Of a stretch of DNA of 62,000 bases, positions 26,001 through 38,000 are shown one piece after another. Position numbers and translations under genes: made by a program. Source of the stretch: Phoronis australis (lineage: Eukaryota > Phoronida > Phoronidae); the NCBI GenBank assembly GCA_002633005.1, contig NMRA01000276.1, forward strand, positions 13,414 to 75,413. Direction: 5' to 3'. The notes under the pieces were generated by a model. The model saw only the letters and a program-made list of their open reading frames with translations, was not told the DNA's origin and did not search any database. The stretch's first letter is position 1. The number at the start of each line of letters is the position of its first letter.

Positions 26001-29000
26001 CTTGGAATGACCAATGACAAAAAACGCGGAAACTTTGAAACTTTTACGGCCCAAATCATGCCCGATAACCAGCCTTGAAATGGTCAATGTGAACCTTTCC
26101 CCGACAAAAATCGGGAAGACTAAAAAAAAAAAAACGTTACCACCATCAGTAGCATGTGTCTGCGTCCTTTTAGCTCGCCCGTCCACTCCCGACCCACACA
26201 TTTTTGGCTGCAGAGCGGTAGTATTTGTCACCGCGCTTAACAATAACACGAGACGCTATTGAAAATCCCACCACGCTGTCCCAGATGCCCCGGCAATGTT
26301 GACAATTTACGTTCCTCCGAAACATAAAGAGCAACTTCCGCTTTTCGAGGTGAACGTCGTCTGCAACGCCGCGGTAAGAAAGGAATTTGCCGCGGAAATT
26401 TTATATCAAATCCGATTTTTTTTACGCGGAAATATTATAAAAAAAGCGGAAAGCACATTTGAAAAAAGCGGAAATCCGTGTTTCCGCGGAAAATTCCAAG
26501 CCCTGAAAAAAATAAGAGGGCACACTGGTAGTCAGATCCGTCCGAAAGTCGTGGTAGTCCATAGTCAACATCATATAAACATGCTTGCAAATTTAGTACA
26601 GATTCTGCAAGTGGTTTAGGAGATACTGATATGGGTGAAAAAACAAAACTGCCACTAGGAGGTGCCACAGTAGTCGAAGTCATCGGAATATCATCATGAA
26701 CCGTCCTCTTCAAACTAAGAACCTGCATGCCAATTTTCAGAATCGTCCTTATAGCGGTTTGGTTGACAGAGGGCTGGACGCCAAAAAAACACAGTGAAAA
26801 TGGCCACTGAGTGGTGCAAACTAAATCGAATTCATCCGAAACCAAAATGTAGCGTCAGCCTACTAATAGATGCCTAAATGCCAAATTCTATGAAAATCCA
26901 ATGAGTACCTTTGAAGATATAGAGGTAAACGTAAAAACTAAAATTAACAATAGAGGGCACATCGGTAGTCAGATCCGTCTGACAGTTGCCGTCCATTGTC
27001 AACATCATACAAATGCACTTGCTAAATTTAGTAAAGATCCTGCAAACGGTTTAGGAGGTACAGCCATAGGTGCAAAAAAGTAAAACTGCCACTAGGAGGC
27101 GCCACAGTAGTCAAAGTTGTTGGAAAATCATCACGAGCTATCCTCTTCATAATAAAAACATACATGCCAGTTTTCATAATCATCTTTAGAGCTGTTTGTT
27201 TGATAAAGGGGTGGATGCCAAAAACATGATTGGAAACAATAACAAGAGCAACGCGGAGCGTTGAAATGCGCCCAGGAATGCATCGCAAATGGTGTACGGC
27301 TAGGGTTGCTTATTTGTGACATAAAAATGGCCACTAGATGGCGCAAAAACATACAATCCATCTGAAAACGGGAACATGCCATTGCTTATTTAATAGAAAG
27401 GTAAAAACCAAATTTCATAGAAATTCGTTCACGGAACTTCAGAGAAACAAAAGAAAACAGAATAAAATGAAATTGCCACTAGGGGGCAGAGTGTTCATTG
27501 CATCCGCCTGAAAGTCGTCATTGTTGTTAGCTTCATATAAATACATTTACTAATTAAATTTAATATAGAACCTACAGTGGGTTTAGGAGATACAGCTATG
27601 GGCGCAAAACGAAACAAAACTACCACTAGGAGGTGTCACAGTAGTCAAAGTTGTCATCGTCAACCGTCCTCTTCACACTGAGAACATATACGCCAATTTT
27701 CAAAACCATCCTTAGAATGATTTGACTCAAAAACAGCAAAAATTGCCACTAGGTGGCGCAAAATACATTGATTCCGTATGAAAACGAGAGGATAGCGTCA
27801 TCTCACCAACAGATGCCCGTATTAAAAATTTCATGAAAATCTTTTGAGGATCTTTGAAGATACAGAGGTAAACGTAAAACTAAAATTACCACCAGGGGGC
27901 ATACCAGTAGTCAGATCCATCCCAAAATCATCGTTGTCTGTAGTCAACATCATATAAACACACTTCTTAAATTTAGTAAAGATCCTACAAATGGTTTAGG
28001 AGATACAGCCATGGGCGCAAAAAAGAAACTGCAACTAGGAGGCGCCACAGCAGTCAAAAACATCGGAAAATCATGGTCAGTCGTTCATTTCATAGTAAAA
28101 ACATATATGCCAATTTTCACAATTGTCCTGAAAACGGTTTGGTTGATAGAGGGGTGGACGCCAAAAAAAACAGACACGAAAACAGTAAAAATGGCCACTA
28201 GGTGGCGCAAACTAGGTTGAATCCATCTGAAAATGTAGACGTAGCGTCACCTCACTAACAGAGGCCTGTACGCCAAATTTTATGAAATAACGTTGAGGAC
28301 CTTTGAAGGTAGAGAGGTGAATGTAAAAATATTTGCCACTAGGTGGCACACCAGTCGTCAGAGCTGTCCGAAAGTCATCGTCGTCCTTTGCCAACATCAT
28401 ATAAATGCACTTACAAAATTTAGTAAAGATGCTGCAAACGGTTTGGGAGATACAGCTATAGGCCGAAAAAAAAACAACTGCCATTAGGAGGCGCCACGGA
28501 AAATCAACGTCAACCCTCCTCTTCATAGCAAGAACATACATGCCAATTTTCACAATCATGCTTAGAGCGGTTTGGTTGATAGCGGGGTGGACGTCAAAAA
28601 CAGTAAAAATGGCCACTAGGTGGTGCAAATTATGTCGAATCCATCCGGAAACAAGACCATTTTGTCGCCTCACTAATAGATGCCTGTACACCAAATTTTA
28701 TGAAAATACGTTGAGGACCTTTGAAGACACAGACTGAGGTAAACGTAAAAAACTAAAATTGCCACTAGGGGGCACACCGGTAGTCGGATCCGTCCGAAAG
28801 TTCGCTCATTCCGTCCCATCCATGAAAGGAACACAATGTGCAAAATTTCATGAACATACATCAATCGGTTTTGGAGATAGAGCAGCGGACGCCTGACACC
28901 CGACAGACGGACGCCGGACGGACGCCGGACGGATGCCGCCCAGATGGACGGACGAAGATGACGGCATAATGCATTCACATATAAATATGTGGGTGCATAA

Positions 29001-32000
29001 AAATGGTCACTAGGTGGTGCAAATTACGTCGAATCCATCAGAAAACGGGATTATAGCATCATCTCACTAATAGCTGCCTATGTGCCAAATTTTATGTGAA
29101 AATATGTTGATACAGAGGTAAACGTAAGAAACTAAAATTGCCACTAGGGGCACGCCAGTAGTCGGATCCATCCAAAAGTTTGTTCATGCCATCCCATCCA
29201 TGAAAGGAACACGTGCAAAATTTCATGAACAAAGTTACGTAAATGGGTTTTGGAGACAAGAGCAGCGGACGGCAGTCGCCAGCAGCTGGACGGGCACCAA
29301 ACGGACGCCGGCTGGATGGAGATGACAGCATAATGCGTCCACACATAAATATGTGGGCACATAAAAACATATTTTTGTATTCCCTGTTCTTTTTTCTTTT
29401 CTTTCGGAAAACATAATTATTACTTTTACCAGTTGACAAAGCATATTTTTGTGACAAACAAGTTAATAAGGACGTCACTGAATAACGTTTGATATCACCT
29501 TAATTTTATGTTACTCACTTTGGGGAACTGGCGGCCATCATAATGACAAACCACTGTGTTGAGGACACCCAATCTGTGGATATTACCAACTACAGCCTTG
29601 GCTCGCTCACCGTTGGCATCATTGGCAAACAGAACGCCCGTGTTCTTCATCAATGCCGCTATAAGGAAAATAGACAACAAGGTGAGAAAGGAATTCAACA
29701 ACATGACAAGTAAACATAAAATAACAACTTAATGATATGCATACGATATCAACTATTTGACATGCGAAGCATGGATTTCAACTGTTTGACATGCGAAGCA
29801 TGTATTTCAACTGTTTGACGTGCGTGGGATTTATAAAAAATATATGAATCATGTATGACGTGTATTACCCAATACATCACCTTAGAGCTGAGGATCTACC
29901 AAATTTTTTTCACAGATTTTGTGAAACGGACATTATAACATTTGTCTAGTGACATGCACAACTGGGTCACGCGTGTTTTGTAGCCAACACATTTTCCCGT
30001 ACATGGGCGGTGCTGAGTGCTGAGTAAACAAATTCAAATTACCCAATAATGGACAGGGCTTGGAATGACCCACGACAAGAAAGAGGTAATTTTTAGGGCC
30101 CTAAATACACATTTCAATCAAAACCGTACCTCAACAGATCGAAAATAAACATTATTATCACAAGATGCCCTGTAACTGTGTCGTGTTGGCAAAACGCACT
30201 CATCTTAAGCAGTACCTGACATCTATTTCAACAACAATGAAGGCAATTAAATACAACAAAAGATATTTTTAAAATTAAAATAATAAAGATAATGCAGTGT
30301 GAGTGGCAGGAACTTATTCTTGATTTGCTGCAAGGAGACCTAAAAAATTATTTTCAATTCTCATAATTACGATACAAAATTACAAAGAAAATTTGAAAAT
30401 TGATTCAGAGATTATCTAGAAAGCCTGAAATACATGCACATTTAATTCCGACAAACAAATTTAATTCCAACGCAAATGGAAAAAAGACAAGACGAAAACC
30501 TGTGGCTCATACCCCAACTGTTAGCATGGAAAAAATGAAAGTCAAAAACAACATACTTTAAACTATAGAATACATCAATCACAATCCTAAGTTGGCCAAA
30601 CTTTTCAGTTTTAAACACCGTACAAAACAAATCTAAAACTAAAAGACGAGATCTAGATCCTCTAAAGGATACAGTTGTTTGACGAAAAGTAGAATATATT
30701 ATGTAAATAAAACAACAATCATGGATCACTGAAATTTTCGAACATAACAACATCCTTTGTCAAAGAAATAGAATTTTATATTTCTGTTGACAAAGGATGT
30801 TATTATATTCGGAAATTTTCAGTGATCCATGATTGTTGTTTTATTTACGTATATATATTCTCAGCTTCAAACAGTAATTACAAGAGTTAATAGTTCACAA
30901 ACTATGTGACATAAGAAATAACTACAAGGACACTGAAAATAGGCTGGCAGAATTTGTAAACAATGGCTTAGACCAATCAGATCATTCAGAATCTGTCACA
31001 TGATCACTTCTCTCTAGAACTGCAAAACTGAAGTCAGTCAAAATAAGACATTTTAACAAAATAAAACGCGAAAAATGTCAAAATATATTGGAACACATCA
31101 ATGGTAATTTAAAACACATTTGCAGTAACGAAAATAGCACTTTGTATCCCATTTCGGTGGAACGTAGAAATTCGCACTCAGGCAGTCAGGCCTGGCACCA
31201 GCAGCCAACTTAGCAAGTACTGCTGGCACAGGCTTGCACAGCGGATCAAACAAATAATTTCATACATCACTCACATACCACAATTCCAATCCAACAAATT
31301 ACCAATTACCAGTAACTGTTGAATTTCCCTTCAGTAATCGTTGATATTTCTAGTGTTTCATCATATTCAGTCAGTCCTCCGACTTCAAGGCGACTCGGCC
31401 ACGCACGCCGTAATCGTTCCTCTGTCCAAGTTTCCAAAGTGCAAACCCTGACTTTTGTTATTTGAATGTTTCTTCTATCCACTTTTGTTATTTGAATGTT
31501 TCTTCTATCCACTTTTGTTATTTGAATGTTTCTTCTATCCACTTTTGTTATTTGAATGTTTCTTCTATCCACTTTTGTTATTTGAATGTTTCTTCTATCC
31601 ACTTTTGTTATTTGAATGTTTCTTCCACTTTTTCCACAAAATATTCTGTCTACTCCACGCATTACGTATTTTTGGCCGCAGAATTGCACTGTTTGTAAAC
31701 ATAATTTGATACCACATGCAGATGCCATTGGGGAACCATGCTATACCAGGCACAGGTGCTTGAGTTTATCTGTTCCTCGACTGCCACTGACGTCACTTAC
31801 TAAGAAAACATATGCCTCTTATATGTGGTCATCATGAAATTCCAGCCCCTGTGATCCCAGTTGCCGCGGCAATTACGATTTTCATTCCTCCGAAACATAA
31901 AGAGCAGTTATTGGTTTTCGAGTCGTAGGCAATGCCGCGGTGAGAAGTCAATTTGCCGTGATAATTTTATGGCAAATCCGATTTTTTTCACGGAAATATA

Positions 32001-35000
32001 ACAAAAATGCATGGAGGGAATAAGAGAAAAAAGCGAAAATCCGTGTTTCTGCCGAAAATTCCCAGCCTTGAATGGAAACCTGCATGGAGTCGGACATTAT
32101 TTCGAGGCTTTTCACTTCATGGAGAATGAATTGTTTAATAAGTAATTAACCAGGACAAGTCCGACATTTTTGTAATGAAATATGCATCAATATGTCATTT
32201 GGCAAGAAGGGAAACATTTCACAGATTTTTTCCAGCAGGATGTTTCTCAAATGTCGAAATTGCCACTAGGGGGCAAAACGTTTGGCAAATCCGTCCAAAA
32301 GTCGCCTGGGTCTGTTATCAACTTCATATAAATATACTTGCTACATTTAATATAGATGCTGCAGAGGGTTTAGGTGATACAGCCATAGGCGCAAAAAAAA
32401 ACAAAACTGCTACTAGGAGGCGCCATAGAAGTCGAAGTTATTGCAACATCATGACCAGCTGTCTTCTACGTAGCAGGAACATATATGCCGATTTTCCTAA
32501 ATATCCCATAGAATGCTTTGGTTGATAGAGGGGCGAACTCCAAAAACATAGTTTACTTGAAACAGTACATATGGCCACTAGGTGGCGCAAAGTAAAATGA
32601 ATCCATCCGAAAACAGGAAGGTAGTGTAATCTCACTAGTAAAAGCCTATTTGACGTCTGCAAAATTTCATGAAAATGCAAAAAAGCATTTGGAGATAAAG
32701 CAGCGGACGTGAGACAGGGATGGCGGTGTAATGTCTCCACATATAAATATGTGGGAGCATAACAAAAGGGCTTTCAAGGCAGATTTTCAGTTTAATGCCT
32801 TTTTAAGGTTAAGGGTCAACATTCCAGACTTTTTCAAGACTTCGGAATATGAATATTGATTGAATACACAGTTGATATCAAGTGACAAACATTCATTCTT
32901 TCAGTTGTCAGTGACTAATTCAAATCCTTTGCACAGCCATTGCAGATAGAGGAAGGACAATCCAACTGACCTATGTAAGTGGTCTTTCCACCAGGCGCTG
33001 CTGACATGTCCAGGACTCTTTCATTCTCTTGCGGAGCCAAAGCCATGACTGGCAGGAAGCTGGAGCCCCCTTGTAGCATATAGTGTCCTGCCAGGTACTC
33101 GGGTGTGGCACCTATAACCAGAGTAAGACCTCATATTAAGGAATACTGCACCACTCTAATTAACCTAAATTTTGGACAAACAGGCATCCTGGATAAAGCA
33201 AATTTAGAGAAATTGGTCCACATGGTTGCTTGTTCATGACACAAATACAACTTCTAACTGCCCAACAAAAAGATGTAATACGGTTACACTGGACCATAAA
33301 AAATTTTCAATTTTGGCCAACTTCGGAACATCGTATCTCAGAAGTGGATGAACACATTCACAAAAAACATATGTTCCACTTTTGTGTGACAGACTATTAA
33401 AAATGGGACTTTCATGGTTTTTGTGAAAAACTTTATAAGTTGAATAAAATGAAAATTAAAAAAAACTGTTACAGCTTTCTTGAGACTTTATCTTAGCATT
33501 TATATTAATGGCCAGAAGTCTAGAAAATAGTCAGATGGAATTTGGTAGTTGTAACAATAGGGCTTGCTAAAGTGCACTGCAAAAATAGTACAACAGAGCT
33601 ATCTAGTGGAACATTTTAAAGAGGATCTGACAAGAGCAAGGGTTAATAAACTAAGAGCTGGTCAATTGCATCGTGGGTAGTAAGATGCTACCTAAACGTG
33701 GTGCCTCATAAGGGACTATGACCAACAAGAATAATTGTGGGTAGTCAGATACTGCCTACATAATTTATGTTGATGCGTCACGAAGAATTGTGGCCAGCGT
33801 ATTGTATTGTGGGTAGAGCGATACTACAAACTTGTGTTGCGTCACGAAGGACTATGACCAGCAACTACACTGTCGCAGTACAGCAGGGCTCGACATAACG
33901 AGCTGCAGGTCGCATTTGCGACCTGAAATTTGGAAATGCGAGCTGAGATTTTTGTCAGGTCGTATCAAATCGTAAAATGCGACCTGGAATTTCCAACGAA
34001 TGCGAGCTGAGTTTTTACACTTCTCAACAGATACCTGGCAAATACAAAGCAGCTCTTGTTAATCCGACCGTTATTTGGTTGTTGCCAAATCCAAGTTCAA
34101 AAGAACACTAACCGAGAACAGCCCTCCCGATGACTTGTAAGCAAGTCGCGTGAACATGGGATATGCAGAATCGATCTTTGACGCGTTTCATTGGCTAACA
34201 CTTTCGGCCACTTTTGTAAATTCCCGGATTCGCTGAAGAAAGTTTCGGGCCACTGCTGTACACGTGATAAAACTTCACAAAATAACGGTGTTTCTATTAA
34301 TTCTTAAGCGATCAACTTACCAAACTTTGTGGTGGACAAAAATATTTATTTTTCACAGAAGATGTCCTTATTACATGTACCAAATATCCACGACAATATC
34401 CCTGATATCGCACTGCGGCACCGTTAACGCGCACGCAGTCCCGGCAGACAATCGTGACTTAGACTGAGATGTGCTTCTCCTTTTTATCGTATTAAGACAG
34501 CCAAAGTGAAAATGACAACCTTATTAATCGCCAAACGACGGTCACGTCTTTACTTTCAGTTGCCAAGAAATTCTCAAACCCTTTACTTGTTTCTGGGGCT
34601 ACGTGCGCGAAATATGATTTGTCTTTCACACGTTGTTGCCATCGTAAAGTGTAGGCCTACTCCAGCGATTCAAGTGTGTGAACTCACGCGTGCACCACTT
34701 CAAAGAACAGCGACAGTTCTAAATGAAAGAGTATACCGTCTTGGCTCTGGTTTATTTGAAATTGAACTCAGATTCCAAGCCGTTATAAAAGACCCGATGT
34801 CCCCGGGACCGATATAACCCAGAACTGAAGTTTTCCTGTTTTAGTACGATGTTTCCCGAGGTCGGTGTTCTGTAAACCCTGTATTCTATGCCCGTAGCCA
34901 GCTATTGCAAATTGCAACTTAACTAGCAGTAGATGCGAAATTGTGGTTGAAGTTATTGAACATTTCATTCTTCTCTTTATACACCCCCCCCCGGCAACTT

Positions 35001-38000
35001 TTCGCTCCCCGAACCACCGTCGCCGTAAAATGTTCAGACTCCTATAGAAACAACCTTGTTCCGGCTGAAGCGGGCAGTTAAAAACAAAATCATTCCGGGT
35101 GGCTAAAAAGGGTACAATGTAGGTGGTAACGATATCCAGAAAGTCACCCCTACTAGATGGAGTTTGCCTCGCAAAATCGTATTATTATAACGTTTCTTAC
35201 CATTACAGCGTTTTAATATCTTATTACCGCAAACACTGAGGTTAACGACTATGCTCACGCACAAGCCTACTCCCTACCTTTAAAGTGTTTCATAATAAGC
35301 GCTCACTGATCTACATGTATTAAAAGTCTCCCCTTAAATTTTGAGAATTTCCAATTATGCGCCCACACTTCAAGCTAGCGCCCATCATAGCGCACTACAA
35401 ACGACCGCGTGTGGTTTAAAATTGACACGCAGCTTATATGGTGTGTCACTTTCATTTTACACAACTTGAGTTTTCAAAAACGTCTTTTCACAATATGTAA
35501 AAACCAAATCCCAGCTTTGTTTTATACCTCGGAAAGAAAGTTAACACTAGTGACATGCGTGTCGTTTTGTGACTGACCTATTTTTTCCGTACTTGGAAGG
35601 TATTGAAGAGCAAACTCGCCGTTACCCAAGTTAGTTTGAATCTTTAACGACTTTGAGGACAGCCAGTAGCAGGCCAGATCTTACAAAATCCCGGATACTT
35701 TTTCAACGGGCATTTTCTCCCTTTTCACATCGCAAATTTAGCTACTCGAATGCACAAGACAGTTAGAGAGCACTGATTCAACTTTCACGTCGGCAACTTT
35801 AATGCCTTGCGCTCTAGAGTCTTTCAATGGCGGTCGTGAAGAACAGTAAGGCCGTACCTGCATGAATGAAGTCAATTTTGAGATCCGAAATTTGTGAGTA
35901 TTTAACGCTGCAGGTAAGAGCATAATCTAAACATTTTCTCGATGATCTAAAAAATCTATTTTGGCGCGTAAAAATGGCGGGAAAATTTTGCGACCTGGCA
36001 TTTACTAATGCGAGCTGGATTTTGAAAATGCGACCTGGGATTTTGGCTAGGTCGCAAAATGCGACCTGGCGATTTTAATAGGGTTGAGCCCTGTACAGTG
36101 TGCAATAGTATAAGGAAGGACCAATAGGACTGTCATCCAACGAATATCGAGTCCAACAGCTTGGATAGCAGATAAGAGATTTGATTATTTATAGTTAAAT
36201 GATTGACGTAATCCTTTCAGAGGATGCTAGCATACTCTTCTCCACTGATATTGTAATTAATTAACAACAGGTTTCACTTGATTTAATTTGTGGTTATCAT
36301 GCAATAAATTAATTACTAGATTTAATCATCGTCTTGCCATTAATGCACAATCACAAAGCATAGATATCTTTTAAACTAAACCAACAGTCAACTTCTGACA
36401 ATGGTCACATGACCTTATTAATGGCAGAGTAGTGTAAAGTCAACCATCACACTCTAGAGGATTTCTGCTTTCAGAAAATATGTACTTTCATCAAGTTTAA
36501 TTTTATACAACTGTTAACTGGCTGCGTATAGACTTGTCAACAATGTCATACAAAATCTTAATGTTTCTTACACATACAACATGGCAGTGGTTGAGTAGGG
36601 TCACTGACAATGACCAACAGTCAAGTGAGGACCAGTGACTGTTGCTGACCAGGGTTACATTCCATTTTTGTTCAAAACTCATCAACAAAAACGCCTAATT
36701 GCAGGGTTTCCCCTGCGTGTAAACTTCTAGGCGGCCCGCCACGCTCCTTTTTGGTAGCGCCACTCATAAATCATACTCAAATTGACCGCCACACACCTAA
36801 TCGTGATGGGGAAACTTCACCGCCACGCAAAAGTTGCTAGTAAAAATGATCGCTAGTAAAAATGATCGCTAGTAAAAATGATCGCCAGTAAAAATGATCG
36901 CTATTAAAAGTGATGGCTAGTAAAAATGATCGCTAGTAAAATGATCGCTAGTAATAACGAATAAGTACAAGTCACACGGCACCTATCGCCATTTGTGGAT
37001 TGAAAGGGAAAAATAATAATTTATTGTGCCCCCGTTAAACACAACCATTCAATTCCCAATCCCCTTTCGTACCTCGTTTCTGCCTGGTTATCCGACAATG
37101 CATTTAAACTTAATACAGCCGGGGACCAGGCAGCGACCTCAACACAAATTTTCTAAAATGAGAAAGCGCCAGGGCTTGCTAATGAAGTAAGAAACAGTGA
37201 GATTTCTGCTTCATTCATTTTATCGTGTCCGAGTTTACAAAAGACATTGGGAATTATCCAACTGTTTAATCAACCTGTGCCAAAATGACGATATTGAATG
37301 TTAACCAGTCTCAGATTCGTCTGCATGGACTGGATTATACATCGTCTACTACGCCGGCCAACGCCAATCCACTATCACTGATTTATGTTTAGCAAGATGA
37401 TATCAGAGGAAGTTTCGTTACACGAATTAGTTTATTACGTCTACAAAATTCACATTTTTTTTGTTCTATGTTTGTCACTTCGTGGATAATTGAACTGTTT
37501 TTTATGTACTCAAGAGTCAAGTGCGACAGAGATCACACTATGCCAGACCCTTTAAACATTGCCAATTTCTCTTGCGAAGTGTCCTTTACCCAGATACTTC
37601 TACTACACGATGCTCGGCTACGGGTCTTGTCTATAAGCAAACTGCAACCAATTACATCTCATTTTTAAATTTTGCTTGGGGAAGGTCTCCCCCCCTCCCG
37701 ATGGGAGGATCTCACTTCATCCCATGCTCGCATGTGGCGCCGGGGTCCACATCCGCGCCGAGCATTCACCACCATGCTCCTTTCGAGACCCAGACAATAG
37801 GGGGATCTCACTTCTCATATTCGCGAGCAGCAACGGGCTTTGCATCCCGTTTTAGCCATTTACCACCACGCTCCTTTCAAAACCCAGGGGAAATCCTGAA
37901 TTGTATACTACAGCCTGCCAAACATAGTACTTCTATATCCATTCAGGAGTAGAGACTAATCACTCACCAATGGGAACTTGTGAATCGTAGATTACCAAGC

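Larger units (their letters stand above)
25297..29518 (-). other. NOP2: NOP2 intron 10, amplified modular repeat
   Basis: Almost the whole 4.2 kb is the modular CTCF-motif repeat, with one MITE inserted at 25996-26505. Confidence 0.8.
29659..32970 (-). other. NOP2: NOP2 intron 9
   Basis: Contains a partial CAGGGCTTGGAAT element from 30053, a long palindrome (30692-30860), a six-copy 30-bp array (31451-31626), a degraded MITE (31845-32075) and one modular repeat copy (32240-32765). The rest is AT-rich. Confidence 0.75.
33112..37967 (-). other. NOP2: NOP2 intron 8
   Basis: Holds GTGGGTAG repeats (33660-33862), a 2.2-kb hAT-like element (33884-36093), a hAT-like terminus CAGGGTTTCCCC at 36703, a 16-bp array (36841-36951) and a C-rich imperfect duplication (37700-37895). 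The 33130-33650 part shows nothing. Confidence 0.75.

Noticed and set aside
31306-31728. 140-codon minus-strand frame with six [10 protein letters not shown] repeats
   Set aside because: It reads through the 30-bp tandem array. There is no flanking protein similarity.
36703-36835. CAGGGTTTCCCC start of another hAT-like element in intron 8
   Set aside because: No matching right terminus was found, so the element cannot be delimited.
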